From Heterodera schachtii (taxonomy: Eukaryota > Nematoda > Chromadorea > Rhabditida > Heteroderidae): a stretch of DNA of 64,000 bases. Both the position numbers and the translations under genes were made by a program. Every line of letters starts with the position of its first letter. Positions within the stretch are counted from its first letter, which is position 1. A model generated the notes under the pieces. That model made no database searches, was not told the origin of the DNA, and saw only the letters and a list, made by a program, of their open reading frames with translations. Below are positions 38,618 through 50,826 of this stretch, in pieces. The stretch is from the NCBI GenBank assembly GCA_023374025.1, contig SIJG01000053.1:1-64000 (forward strand). The letters run 5' to 3'.

Positions 38618-38869
38618 CTGTGTCAATTTCTCTCACTCCGGCAAATATCTGTGTTTCAAATTGAAACTGTTCTTGCCAGATAAAAAAAGAGTTTGAAGCC
38701 AAGATTTTATAAAATAAGCGAATGAAAATTTTCTATGTGCTATTAAATATCATGTCTTTAACACATTGTTTTTTTTAATACAGGAGATCATTTTCGGGGA
38801 TGGAATAAAAAATTGGAAAAATTTCCCGATCGACACTATGGGTCAACTCCACTGTGCAGAGAAAAGCTT

Positions 38870-39523
38870 ACAAGGGAACATTCCGAGCTGTCAGTCGGAA
38901 AATGCATATAAATGATATACCATTGGATAGAGGAGGGTCAACTTGTATTATGAATTTTTAATTTTAGCGGTGCATTTTACGTCCTTCAAGAGTTACAGGG
39001 CCTCAAAAATGGGTTTTTTAGTGCCTCGGGGCACATTTCGACAGAAGGAAAGGAGTGAAAATGAGTTGCACGGTTGGATGGGTTTTTGGTCCATGGGTTC
39101 AAATCCACTTGCCTGTAAAAAAATTTCTAAAATTTATTTTTGGGTTTTTTGGGCCGGTATTCATGGATTTGACATACATTTCGCCCAATTATGAAATCCG
39201 AACAAAAATCAATTTTACACTGAAAAGATTTCATTTTTTTTATTATATTTTTGATCATTTTCTGACTAACGCCGGCCATTGTAATCACTATTCCTTTCTT
39301 TAATCAAGTTTTAAAATTTTGTAAAAATAATTTTTATTCGGGTTCTGGTCAAGGGTTCGTAATTGGGCGAAATGTATGTCAAATCCATTATTACCGGCCC
39401 AAAAAACCCAAAAATAAATTTAAAAAATTTTTTTACAGGCAAGTGGATTTGAACCCATGGACCAAAAACCCATCCAACCGTGCAACTGCATTTTCCGACT
39501 GACAGCTCGGAATGTTCCCTTGT
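38870..39523. mobile_element. Inverted-repeat element with an insertion in its left arm
   Basis: The left end ACAAGGGAACATTCCGAGCT and right end AGCTCGGAATGTTCCCTTGT are perfect inverted copies, as are the continuing GTCAGTCGGAAAATGCA segments. The arms then carry TTGCACGGTTGGATGGGTTT, TTGGTCCATGGGTTCAAATC, CACTTGCCTGTAAAAAAAT and ATTTGACATACATTTCGCCC in both orientations. In the left arm about 150 bases (about 38908-39060) interrupt the alignment. No clean target duplication was seen. It is non-coding. Confidence 0.85.
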
Positions 39524-40614
39524 TAGTACTATCTCGTCGTTTTTCTTTTTCTTTGTAATTTCTCTCGCTTTGGCGTACTATCTCTTCATTTTAATGGTGT
39601 AAAAAACAACATTTACTTTTTTTTCTATACGTTAAACCTATACCAAATTTTGCATATCGATAGTGAAAAAAAATCTACATCGATTAATAATGAAATTTAA
39701 TATAAAAATAAGGCTTACTCAAAAGTTATTTGGTGAAAAATTTTGTGAATTTCTTTTTCGCTCTTTTTGGCGTACTATTTTCATGTCTCTAACACATGAA
39801 AAATAGAAATTCACAAATTATAATATTCTTGATTGTAAAGGTACAAAAACACTATGGGCATTTAGAATCAATAGAAAAATGATTATTTTTAGCATTTTGG
39901 TTGAAAACATCAGTTCATGACTTGAGTTATAACGTGATAAAAATTTGAAACTCCCACAACTTTTTTCTGAGATGTAAAATTGTATTAGCATTCGCTTAGA
40001 AAAAGATTCTCCTTTTCAAAAACTTTTTTTAGAAACTAATTTTGTTAAGTTTAATTGGGTATGAAGCGAGTTATGGCAGATCAAACTAAAAAATACAAAA
40101 ATGCATTTTCCAGTGTAAATTTTGAAATAGCGCGCAAAAATTTACGCCAAATGGACTATTTGGCGTTATGAGCCTTTTTGTCTAACACTTGGCTTGACCC
40201 ATAGTGCGATCGATCACAGGGCGGCCAAAAATATTAAAAATCATTTTTGAAGACAAAGATAAAGCTAAAATTTAAGAATTTTTAGTCAAAGGCTTCAAAT
40301 CACGCTAAAAACATTTTTCGTACGCTTCAGTCCTCCCACAGTCCAGGAAAAAATATGGATTTCCATATAATTTGACGCCCTATCGATCATATTCCCATTT
40401 TACTCCGTGAATGACATCTGAATCCTTCTGTTTACTCATATTGTTGTATAGATCAACATCAATGCCTTAGCAATATCAGCGCCTCAGATTACCCCTAGAA
40501 ATAATTTTCCTTAAACTAAAAAGTTTTCGGGACCAATAATCTCCTCCATAACCGATTTTTGTTCCTTTAGATCAGATTTTAAAATTCTCACTATCTGTTA
40601 AAATATTGAAGAAA
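39524..40614. other. A/T-rich spacer upstream of PRPF40
   Basis: No gene was recognised. Phrases such as TTGGCGTACTAT recur near 39569 and 39766, and CTAACACATG/CTAACACTTGG occur at 39789 and 40180. This hints at a decayed repeat. Confidence 0.35.
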
Positions 40615-43600
40615 ATGCTACCGTTTGGGTCCCAATTCATCGGAGGACAGCCAACAGCACCAAATTTGTTGTTTATTACTTCGACTACAACAACGCGTCC
40701 GTTCAAATTGGTTGGTCTTTCTAAATCCCAATTTTAGCAGCTGCTGCGAATATCATTGTGTCGAATGTGCTTTCGGTTCCTTCTCTGAATTTTCCGCAGT
40801 TGCCAAGTGGCCCTCAACCCCCGCCACAGCCCATGCTGATAGCACCGAATATTTTAAATGAAATTAAAGCTGAGTCGTCCGCCGGTGTGAGTAACGGAAC
40901 TTCAGTTTGGTCCCAACACACCGCAGATGATGGCAGAATTTACTATTACAATAAGGCAACAAAAGTGTCTTCCTGGACCAAGCCGGACGATTTAAAGACC
41001 AAGGAAGAGGTCATTTGATGGGAGGAAATTCATAAGGATACTTTGGATTGTTTAGAAAGAGCTTTCTGTATGGAAGGAGTACAAAACACCGGAAGGAAAG
41101 CCTTATTATTACAACACCCAAACAAAGGTCACAACATGGTCAAAGCCCGAAGCGCTGAACAAAGTTAAGTCCATTCTCTCTTTTTTTTTTTTTTGCTCTG
41201 GAACACAAAACCTATTCTAAGGGTTCTTATCATGAAATCATCAATTTGATCAAAATATGGTTAATAAGTTCAAACAAATTCCTTTGTGTGAATGTTCTAA
41301 TATGCACAACAACTTACAATTAGCTTAGAGATCCAAACATTACTCCATTATGGAATGCTTTATCTGACCAAGAATTAATCAATTGTTGATTTGTTCGATC
41401 TTTAGTGCTTTTTTGCAAAAATAAACCTTGATAAAATCATATTCTTAATGATTGTCATAGATGTAATCCCAGAACATTCAATTTAGGTGTCGTTAAAATT
41501 TAGCTCGGTTATAGTCATTTTATTCCTTTCAGAACGATATTATCTTTTTTCAGACACAAAAACAAAGAAAGAAGAAAGCGACGCAGCGAACGAATCAAAG
41601 CCCGATTTGGTTCATCTTTCATCGAATTCCGAAATTGAAAAGGCAATGGAAGCGACTTTAAAGACTTTAGTTGTGAAGAAGAGCGACGAACCCATCGAAG
41701 CGAAAGAAATTACACAAAAAAAGGAGGAGGAGGACGATTCTGAATACAATCTGAAGAAAAGACAAGTGGAAAAATTCAGGGAAATGCTGCAGGACAAGGC
41801 AAAGCCATAGCAATGGAAGGGGACAAACATTCATTTAACAAGCATTTAAGTGCAACGAGAAGCGAATCAACACAAATATGAATTGGGAGCAGGCGTCAAA
41901 ATACATTCAGAATGATCCGCGCTACAAAATACTGGCAAAAGTAAGCGAGAAGAAGCAAGTGTTCAACGCATGGAAGACACAGCGGTACAAAGAAGAGAGG
42001 GTAATTAATGGGCAATGGATTATTAATACATTAATTGGCCATTCCCAAAGGACGAGCGAAGATTTGCTATCAAAATGGCAAAGGAAGGCTTGGAAAAATG
42101 GTAAATAAAGGAGTGCTTTTGGCGGTTGTTTTGATTTGCGCAATTATTTAGGCTGATGGCTCATCCGAGAATGAAACCCACTCTGAGATACCATAAAGCC
42201 GAGGGGATTTTCGCCATGGAATTGCAATGGAAAGTTGTCACTGAACCAGAGAGGAGAGAAATCTTTGAAGACGTGAAAATCGCATTGGCAAAAAAGGACA
42301 CAGAGCAAAAAAAGGCGTTGAAAGAGAGAAACATAAAAGTGACGAGGGGGGGGGGGGTAAAACATATTTAAAGGAAAGACATTCGGGGGACAGGCACTGA
42401 GCGACATTCTGGACGGAATTGACAAAATCGACTACAGAACGACGTGGGCCGAAGCACAGCGAATTCTGATTGAAAATCCAAGCTTTGCTAAGGACACGAC
42501 GCTACAGGGTAAAAAGAGTGAAGCAATTGACACTTACAATTAGTCAACGTCTCCTTTTAAGGGATGGACAAGGAAGATGCTCTGGTTGTATTTCAAAAGC
42601 ACATCAAACTTTCTGAGGAGCAATACGTAAAGGAAAAGCAACTCGAAGCTAAGCGAATTAAGCGGCAGGAAAGGAAGACGAGGGAAGCATTCATCCAACT
42701 GCTGCATGAATTGCACGACAGAGCATTGGTAAACGGAGAACTTATTGTGATTATGGGCAAGAGCGTAAGTCATTTATGCGAAAAACGGCTATTACAATTC
42801 CTGTAAAACATAATCCCTAATTCGGGTTTCTAAAAAGAAAAACACCCCCTAAAAATCGAATTTTTGAGTTCAAACCCCCCCCCCCGAAGCCAAGGGTCTG
42901 GGTACGCCCTTGGTTATAGGCCGATAAAGGCATTTAAATAAAAAATGAGACGTTGTGATACTTTTTTCACCATAAAAAACTTAAGGAAAGTAATTAATAA
43001 TAGTAAATTGTCTTTGAAAAGAACTTTTATAGTAAGAAAATACTTTGAATTTAAACTAATTGTAAACATTTTTGGAAGGGGGATAAAAAACGAGAAGAGG
43101 TTAACTTAATGTACCCGGTCGATTAGGATTTTCCATCAGGAAAATATTTCGGATTCTGTTTATTTTGTTACTAAAAGGTGACTCCCGCCAGTAGCTGGGC
43201 TCAACTCTACCCAATGATATCCGCTGATCAGCGATTCGAAAATATGGTACTTTTTTCTTTAAATTTAAATCTAAATGAAACGATTGGGGAGGGAATAATG
43301 AAAAATCGCCGAAGAAATGTTTAAATATAATTTTGCATTTAAGCTTCTCACGAATGGTTCAACAGCACTGGACCTTTTCAAGTTTTATGTTGATGAGTTG
43401 AGGACGAAATACCACGAGGACAGAAAAACGATCAAGGAGTTCCTCGAATTTAAGAAAATTACATTTGACGAGTCAACGACTTTTGATGCATTCCGACAAT
43501 GGGTTAAAGAGGGGCCGAATTCCGATCAGTTGGACCCTGTGAATGTGAAGCTCTGTTTTAATGGTAGATTTTGGTTAAATATTTTTTTATTTACATAAAC

Positions 43601-44190
43601 AATCGAAATTTAAAGATTTGTGTGACAGAATTCTGATGAAGAAAAAGGAGGCTGAACGTGACGAATTAAAAAAGGTTTTATTTGGGGAAATATTCACCTA
43701 CCGGGCCAATAAATTTCAGCAAAAAAGGGCGGAATTGGCCTTTTGGGATTTGCTGCGGTCGCTTTCTCCGGCGGTAGGGCCAAATTCCGATTGGGAGCAG
43801 ATAAAGGAACAACTGAAAGAAAGCGGACAACTCGAAACGACGGCGGAGGAAGAGCAATTGAAACGGCCATTCTTCGATTCATTTGTCAAATCACTGCAGG
43901 ACATTTGTGGACACTATCACAGTGCAGTGAGTAGCAGCAGCAAAAAGAGGAAAAAGGAGAAGCGGAAAAAGTACGAACAGGTAAGGAAATGGGGGACGGG
44001 AAGACGGAAAAGCAAAGAAATTCAGGAAAATGCATCCGACTCGGAAGAGACGCCGACGAAGGGTAAAAAGAGACGGCGGAAGGAAGAAAGGAGCGACGAG
44101 GAGGAAGAGGAGGCAGAAAAGAAGAGGAGGAGAAAGAAGCGCAGCAAGAAGAGGTCCAAGGAAGAGACTGACGAAGAAAAAGAGCGATAG
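40615..44190 (+). CDS. prpf40: PRPF40 (PRP40) U1 snRNP-associated splicing factor, WW and FF domains
   Basis: PRP40 binds branch-point protein SF1 and the polymerase C-terminal tail through its WW and FF domains. The start region is Pro/Gly-rich ([29 protein letters not shown]). WW1: [22 protein letters not shown]2 (41056-41163): [22 protein letters not shown]1 is [23 protein letters not shown] then [16 protein letters not shown], joined by a GC-AG intron (41799-41862). Later FF repeats include [60 protein letters not shown] (43168-43242), [20 protein letters not shown] and [20 protein letters not shown]. The C-terminus is a Lys/Arg/Glu-rich tail ending at 44190. The first intron and the 41554 junction are not fully resolved. 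The intron at 42770-43167 carries a repeat block. Confidence 0.95.
42815..42920. repeat. Dispersed CACCCCCTAAAAATCG / GAAGCCAAGGGTCTGG repeat in a PRPF40 intron
   Basis: This block contains TAATTCGGGTTTCTAAAAAG, AAACACCCCCTAAAAATCGA, a C run and GAAGCCAAGGGTCTGGGTAC. The same order of motifs is found twice at 52.17-52.57 kb. Reverse-complement parts are at 28.32-28.39 kb. Confidence 0.85.
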
Positions 44191-44419
44191 AACGGGGCAA
44201 AGTCGGAGGAGGGGAAAGACGAAAGGCATTGGCACGAGTGCCAATGCATGTCAAAGTGCAACTATTGTGAATATGTTTTGCAATTTATTAAATCCTTTGT
44301 TATGTCATATTTTCTTGTAAAAAGCAGTGAAAATTCCAAACGCATTGTTTACTTATTAAATGGCATTTCGCAATTGCCTTTCATTTTGTTTGCTTCTTTT
44401 AGTGAATTGGCAGATCACA

Positions 44420-46500
44420 ATGTCCGACGAACTTTTGGATGCCTTGCGAAATATTTTTCTGTTGTTTTGGTTTTGTTGCGTATTCACCGGTGTCTTTGTA
44501 ATTGGTTCGAATTATGGACTTGAGAAATTTGAAATTGACATCAAAGCATTTCGTCTTCAGCAATTTGAAGCTTCTGGAAAATCCTACGGGAGTAAAGCGT
44601 GGAAAGTGAGCAGTTTTCCTGGTTTTGAAAACGTTAAAAGCGAAGGTACTCAACGACGTGGTCAGCATAAATGAATCGGTGTTGCGAAAATGCGCAGTGA
44701 TCCCATGGAAAGAGTTGGTGACCATTGACTTTGAGGCGAAGTTTCAGTCGACGCCGGTCGGTGCCGTGCTAATTATCCTTCCAAATGATTTGGGGAAATT
44801 GTCCGTCGATGAAACTTCGGTCAATTTGTCCTCTTAAAACCAAAAAATTTTTTTCCTTTAGACTTTTTTGGACATAGAGCAGAGATTTGCGACTCTTCAC
44901 ACGGAATTGGCCGTTTATTTTGCGGAGGATTCGCCTCTTCTACGTATTCTGCTCAAAAGCGTTCAGTCGGCCCCCGGCAATGCTCCGACCGCCCTTCAAC
45001 AATTTTGGAGTGCATTGATGGCGGACAATTTCCAAATTGCCTCCTCAAATGGGGCTTCTTCAAATGTTGCCTCCAATAAAGTGTTCAATGTCATTGTAAG
45101 CGTCATAAATGAGAAGGAATCAGTGAGCGAATGTCACTTTGGCGGTTTAGGCCCATTTGAATGCGGCGGAAAGGGGGCGCCCTTACCTTTTCATTGTTGC
45201 GCATTACGACACTTACGGAATAATCCCGGTAAGTTCTGACAAAGCATTTCATGGTATAAATGTCCATTGTCAAGTCCCTTGGCATTGGGTCCGACTCAAA
45301 CGGCAGCGGAACTGCGGTTCTGCTCGAACTACTCGCCATTCTAAGCCAAATTTATTCATTACCGTCACACAAAGCACGCTACAATTTGGTTTTTGTTCTT
45401 TCGGCAGGAGGGAAATTCAGTTACCAGGGAAGTCGCAGTTTCATCGACGATTTCAATGAACGCCATTCGGGTGAATGTGGCGTTTTACCAATGCAATTGC
45501 AAAAATGAAAAACCTTTAGATGAGCGTATTGCCCTTGCAATTTGTTTGGACAGTTTGGCTCGCGGCGATTCTCTTTTTGTCCACGCCTCAAAAATTCCAT
45601 CGGATGAGACGAAGGCTTTTCGCTTCATTCAAACTTTGAGGCATTTTGCCAATCGACCAGTCGAGCTTATCTCGAAAAAAATCAGTTTGGCTTCTGATAG
45701 GTCAGATTGCTGGCAAGACCGAGAAACGCAAGGACTAGGGGGGGGGGGAGAATATTTAGTTATTAGATGTATTTTAAGTAAAAAAACTTCTGTTTGATGT
45801 TATCTTTAGGTTGGCTTGGGAACACGAAATTTACAACATCCGACGTATTCACGCCGTTACCATTTCCCACTTCAGCAACCATTCCGACCCTTTCAGGTAA
45901 ATTGGTTTAGTCTGTCTTCTGCTAAAACTCCCCATTCCCATCTTTCAGAAATTCGTTGCTGGACATTCCGACTTCGTTAGATTTCTCTGTGTTAGAGGAC
46001 AATGCCAAATTAATTGCCAATGCTTTGGTTTCCTTTGTGTTCGACTTGGACTCGCGACTTTGCAACAACGCCAAAGAGAACAATTTGGCCTGTTCACTGC
46101 TTAATGATGCAGTTGAAGTTGACCCAAAAAGGCTCAAGGCGTGGGTGTCGATGTTCGGGTTGAAGTCGCGCCCAATTGTCGTGTCTCAGCACCAATTGGT
46201 CACCAATCTGTTCGAAGTTGTCAAACGACTTGCTCACAGTGCACACGTTTCGGAGATTGTGGTCAATGATTTTGCCCTCTACGACATCGTCGGTATGTTT
46301 TGGAATTTGACCGTATTTTAAATTTATTTTGCGTTTCAGAGGATACTCTCACTGCAACAATCGTAAAGCCGGCCATATTCGAACTTATTCTCGCTTCTTG
46401 CATTTGCATTTATCTGTACTTTCTCTATTGCTTGTCAATGCATGCTCAATTCGCAGCAGAAGCAACCGCTTTAAGAATTCGAAGGATTTTGTCTCAATGA
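44420..46500 (+). CDS. ncln: Nicalin (NCLN), ER membrane protein, nine exons, 546 residues
   Basis: Nicalin is a type I ER protein related to nicastrin, part of the BOS/multipass translocon complex; in worms it also affects receptor assembly. Exons in phase: 44420-44605, 44646-44819, 44862-45095, 45151-45228, 45275-45470, 45520-45700, 45810-45896, 45949-46292, 46340-46500. An N-terminal hydrophobic segment (NIFLLFWFCCVFTGVFVIGS) is a signal or anchor. The lumenal part has YRLQQF-like FRLQQFEASGKSYGSK, VGAVLIILPNDLG, the aminopeptidase-like AERGRPYLFIVAHYDTYGI, LGIGSDSNGSGTAVLLELLA and LSAGGKFSYQGSRSFIDD, then LAWEHEIYNIRRIHAVTISH. A C-terminal helix (PAIFELILASCICIYLYFLY) and a short basic tail follow. 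The length is close to the human protein. It lies 230 bases after PRPF40 on the same strand, a possible operon. Confidence 0.95.
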
Positions 46501-47015
46501 TTTATTCTTTCTTTGTTACTGTTAGAATCTATTAAAAATTGTTGTTTTAATTGCCTATGTTCGGTTTTGAAAATTTTATGAATTAGAGAGCGAAATCATT
46601 TTAAATTAGAATTTTTATCAGTCAAATTAGCAAGCGAAAATTTCTCTATCATACAAAAAAAAAAATAATAATTCATTATCTGTCGAGCAGATCCGAACCC
46701 ATGATAAATCATCATAAAAATGGGAAAAGCGCATTAAATTAATCTATTTTTGCCGGTTTTTTCATTTGGTCGATTTTTCTGGTCTTTTTTGGTTCCGCAG
46801 CCAGCCGAAATTGGCTATAGCAAATCGACCATGCTCTACACGATAAAAGTGGTTTTAAAGTGATAATAAAAAATCATTTAAACCATTTTAGGGGTCGGTT
46901 CGCCGCGTCGTTTTTTCGCCGCCCTCGCCGCGGGCAGTTAGACCGTAGAAAAATGTCTTTTTCGCCGCCATAATTAAAAAAATTCTAAAATTTTTTGCAA
47001 TTGTTAAAAAACCGC
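46501..47015. other. Nicalin 3' flank, no gene recognised
   Basis: A/T-rich. A short GC-rich stretch (GGTCGGTTCGCCGCGTCG ... CGCCGCCCTCGCCGCGGGC) lies at 46892-46935. It may be a fragment of a repeat; no function can be assigned. Confidence 0.35.
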
Positions 47016-47023
47016 TAAATAGT

Positions 47024-47398
47024 GGGACGAAACCCAACTCATACTAGGCTAACTCGTACTGTTTTCGACAAACAAATCGTCATAACTTTTGTTAAAGTCA
47101 ACCAAATTAAACATTCTTGGTATCATTCAATAGCCCTTAAAATTCTCTATCTAAAAGCAAAATGCAGAAAATTTTTATTGCTTTTCAAAAAAGTTATGAC
47201 CAACGTAAAAATAAATTTTTTCGTCCATAACTTTTTTCATACTTAATCAAATTTTTGAAACTTGGTATGAAGATAGAGAATTTAAGGCTATTGAATGATA
47301 CCAAGAATATTTAATTTGGTTGACTTTAACAAAAGTTATGACGATTTTTTTTGTCGAAAAACAGTAGGAGTTGGAACAGTACGAGTTGGGTTTTTCCC
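47024..47398. mobile_element. 375-bp inverted-repeat element with 8-bp target duplication
   Basis: TAAATAGT flanks the element at 47016-47023 and 47399-47406. The ends (GGGACGAAACCCAACTC and, inverted, GGGAAAAACCCAACTC) continue into arms with CGTACTGTT, TCGTCATAACTTTTGTTAAA, GTCAACCAAATTAAA and TTGGTATCATTCAATAGCC. The centre is about 110 bases. The 8-bp duplication fits hAT or related DNA transposons. No open frame of note. Confidence 0.9.
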
Positions 47399-47594
47399 TA
47401 AATAGTGGTACGACTACTGAATTTGTTTGGATTTTTCGTATTGCTGATTATGTTTGAAGCTGGTAAGAATGTTGGCCAAACTTGTGCATCATAGATTGAT
47501 CAAAAATTGGATTTATTAATTTTTTTGCGCCCGGAATTCAACCCTCCTTTATATTCGGTAACATTTCGACAAATTGTAATTTAAACCAGTCGAC

Positions 47595-48091
47595 GGTACT
47601 AGTGCAGTTGGTACGCCACAAAAAAAAAAAAAATTATTTTGTCGTATAAAAATGTTTCCAGGGTTTTCGATGGCACCGATTATGAATCCGACCTCCATTT
47701 CGACCAATTCAGAGTCTCGTATTCAAATTCGAACATTTGGTCGAAAAGCAAAAGGGCGAGTTTTTCATAAAGTTTTGAAGCAGTGAAATTATTTAATTGG
47801 TCCATTTCAGTGGAATAGTTGTACTTTACATTTTTAAATAATCAGATCGACTTAAAAAAATTTAGTCCATGCAAAAATTAATTGCTCTATATTGTTGATC
47901 ATATTTGTTTGGTAAAAAAGTTTTTTTAGAATTTTGACTTTTCGACCAAATGTTCGAATTTGAGTACGAGACTCTGAATTGGTCGAAATGGAGGTCGGAT
48001 TCATAATAAGCGCCCTCGAAAACCCTGGAAACTTTTTTTATACGACTTGGAAAAAAAAATTTTTTTGTGGCGTACCAACTGCACTAGTACC
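47595..48091. mobile_element. 497-bp inverted-repeat element, GGTANTANTG family, 8-bp target duplication
   Basis: CAGTCGAC flanks it at 47587-47594 and 48092-48099. The ends are GGTACTAGTGCAGTTGGTAC and its inverted copy. Arms of about 160 bases carry CCAGGGTTTTCGATGGCACC-like, GAATCCGACCTCCATTTCGA and CGAACATTTGGTCGAAAAG segments. The inner arm has the same plan as the elements at 28799, 50827 and 55823. Confidence 0.92.
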
Positions 48092-48364
48092 CAGTCGACT
48101 TCGCCTTTTTCAATTGTTCATTCTTTCCGTTCTTTATTTAGTCTTCTTTATTAAACGAACTCGTCATGTACATTTCATAGGCTTTTCGTTAATTTTTTTT
48201 TTAGAATTTTCTGTTTTAATCATTATTTGAAGAATTTTAGCATGTAAAATTCTTTCCTTTTTCAAAATGCACTTTCTTTTTTCGCTGCCTCATTGTTTTC
48301 TTTTTTCTGCTTAATAAATGATTTTTAATTAATTTCCAAAGACAGGCAAACACAAAGTAAATAA

Positions 48365-49810
48365 ATGACGGCCACAACCATTGCCCAGGATCCGACTCCC
48401 TCCCCTCGGCGTGTTTTTCTCCGTGACCTTTGTTCCCTCTTTTGTTGCCCGCCGCTCCCTTCGGCTATTGTTGCCAAATTGGCTTTTATGCCACCGGAAC
48501 CGAGTTACCGAATTTTGACCAACGACTCGGGACGGTAATATTTGTGTTGAGAAGACTTACAGTCATTGAGTTAGGTTAAGTTCGATGGAATAGTGAGACG
48601 AATAATTATGCTCAATGTCTTTAGTGCATACCCATTTCGAATCATTTAAAATACTAACATTTACTTTTGCAGAACGACGTTGGAGCTGATCGACGGCAGG
48701 ACAGAGTGGCCACATGGGCAAGGTTCGTTTTGGGCGATACGGCGATGGTCGTTCAAACTTCGCTGTTCAGATGAGCTGAACAATGTCGAGGTGTTCTTCA
48801 CCCGTACTCAACGTCGCAATAAAATCGCCTGTATGTTCGTCCGACCCTTCGAACTTTCGCATTTCACCCTTTTGTTTTCTCACGGAAATGCGGTGGATAT
48901 TGGCCAAATGTGTAACTTTTACCTTGGGCTCGGCTGTCGACTGCGGTGCAATGTGTTCAGCTACGATTACTCGGGTTGGTCATTCTCTAATTTTTACAAT
49001 TTTGGGTTTGATTTTAGGTTATGGTCAGTCTACAGGTCGTCCTTCGGAAAAGTAACAAATTTTATTTCTTACGAATTCCTTTTCTTATAATTGGCTTTCT
49101 TTGAATTACATTAGTTAACTTTTTAATTCAAATTCGTATTTTTCCCATTCCTTTTCTCATTCTGCAAAACATTTTTTGCCTCCAGAAATCTCTACGCGGA
49201 TATCGCTGCGGCACTTAAATCTCTCGAAAGCCGTTATCAAATTCCCACCGGAGCAGGTCATTTTGTACGGTCAGAGCATTGGAACTGTGCCTTCCGTCGA
49301 CTTGGCCAGGTTCGCCCCCCCCCCCCAATTCAAATTGCCCTCCCCCCCCCCTCCCTTCGTCATTTTCCGTTTTGTTCAGTTGTAATCCGCGCATCGCTGG
49401 CCTCGTCCTCCATTCTCCACTTCTTTCCGGCATGCGCGTCGCCTTCCCCGCCACCCAACGCACGTGGTGCTGTGACGCATTTCCTTCCATCGAGAAAATA
49501 CCGCGAGTTCGATGTCCCACGCTGGTCATCCATGGAGTAGACGACGATGTGGGAAGGGTTGGGACTGCTTTTCTGACAATCTTTTCAGGTAATCGAATTC
49601 AGCCACGGCATGAAAATTTACGAAAATTGTCCCGGCTCCGTGGAACCGTTGTGGGTGCGCGGCGCTGGCCATAACGACGTGGAATTGCACGCCGCATACC
49701 TGGACAGGTTGAGACAGTTCATCGACTCGGAGGTGTGCAACCCGCCCACCCACAGAGAGCAGTTGAAAAATGCGAAGCGGCCGCAGACGAACCAACAGGC
49801 GCAGAATTAG
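48365..49810 (+). CDS. abhd17: ABHD17-type serine hydrolase (depalmitoylase) with an apparent one-base frameshift
   Basis: ABHD17 proteins remove palmitate from membrane proteins such as Ras. Exons: 48365-48534, 48673-48974, 49018-49051, 49186-49309, 49380-49548, 49589-49810. The N-terminal cysteine cluster ([11 protein letters not shown]) is the palmitoylated anchor and is followed by [14 protein letters not shown]. The hydrolase fold shows [35 protein letters not shown], nucleophile motif [30 protein letters not shown], acid region [15 protein letters not shown] and histidine motif [11 protein letters not shown]. In exon 4 the frame giving [20 protein letters not shown] must change at the CCC of 49244-49246 to give [11 protein letters not shown]. 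One C appears to be extra, and no intron can explain it. Everything else is intact, so an assembly error or recent mutation is likely. Confidence 0.92.
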
Positions 49811-50296
49811 CCTTTTTGCCCTCCCTTTCCTCTGTCTGTTGTAATGAATGACTTATCGGTCGGATTTCGCTGATCACTTCTCCTGTGTCCATGTCCTTCC
49901 TTCTTTTTCACTCGCCTCACCATTTGAGATCATTTCCTCCCCCCTCCCCAATTGATGTAAATCCGTGGCCGTCACTTTCATGTCTTACTATTAGCATATT
50001 TTGGAATCCGAACCATTGATTGAAGCGTTAAAAGAGCTGTTTTCGAAGAAACCGATCTTCCATATTATCTTTCTCCTTATTTTAGTCTATCGCTTTAACT
50101 CAGGGTTCCCAACAATGATGATTTATTTCATCTTGAGGTGTCATGTTTTGAAAAATGAGGAAAAATAGAAATTTTTATCAAGAGGTTTTTACTCTGAATG
50201 AGTTTTTTGCTAAACAAGTTTAATGGGGTCATGGCAGTTCGAACAATAGGCAGTTCGTACAATGTAGTTTCGTACAATAGGTAGCTTTTGGATTAA
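49811..50296. other. 3' flank with short palindromic GCAGTTCGTACAAT motifs
   Basis: GCAGTTCGTACAATG (about 50250) and its inverse CATTGTACGAACTGC (about 50368) flank a block of GCTTAG repeats. Together they look like a short inverted-repeat element of about 170 bases (50216-50390). No coding evidence. Confidence 0.5.
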
Positions 50297-50427
50297 GCTT
50301 AGTCTTGGTCCTAGGCTTAGCTCTAAGCTTAGACTTGCTTGGGCTTAGGCTTTATTTTACGCCCATTGTACGAACTGCTATTGATCCAGGTTTAATTTCA
50401 GTTGGGAACTCAGCTTTAATATTATTG
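50297..50427. repeat. 131-bp segment duplicated at 51292-51422
   Basis: The segment starts GCTTAGTCTTGGTCCTAGGC and ends GCTTTAATATTATTG. It is repeated essentially unchanged at 51292-51422. In the second copy it runs directly into TATAACTTGGTAATACTG, which in the first copy lies almost 400 bases further on (50819). Confidence 0.93.
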
Positions 50428-50826
50428 CTTATTCCAATATATACAAATTTTCATGAGACATCTTTTGCTGGGTAAGATTGGATTTGTAAAAAATTTTGTG
50501 CATTTACACATTTTTAGTTTATATATGTGGTCGGGCCCTTCGGGGTCGACGCCTCTAATCGTGGGCATTGATTTCCCTCCCCCCCCTTCCATTTTATTAA
50601 ATTGCCTAATATTTCGGTGCTATGTGATTTCGACAGTACCGAGAAATTTTAAAAAATATGAATATATTAAAAATTGAGCCTAAAAATGAACTTATATGAG
50701 CACGCTCAAAGATAAATCAAAGGATCACGATTTTAAAATCTTCGACGAGGACTTGTGGGTCGTGATTTTGCTCTCCCTGTCACCCTTCCTTTATAATTTT
50801 TACCATTTTTCAACCAAGTATAACTT

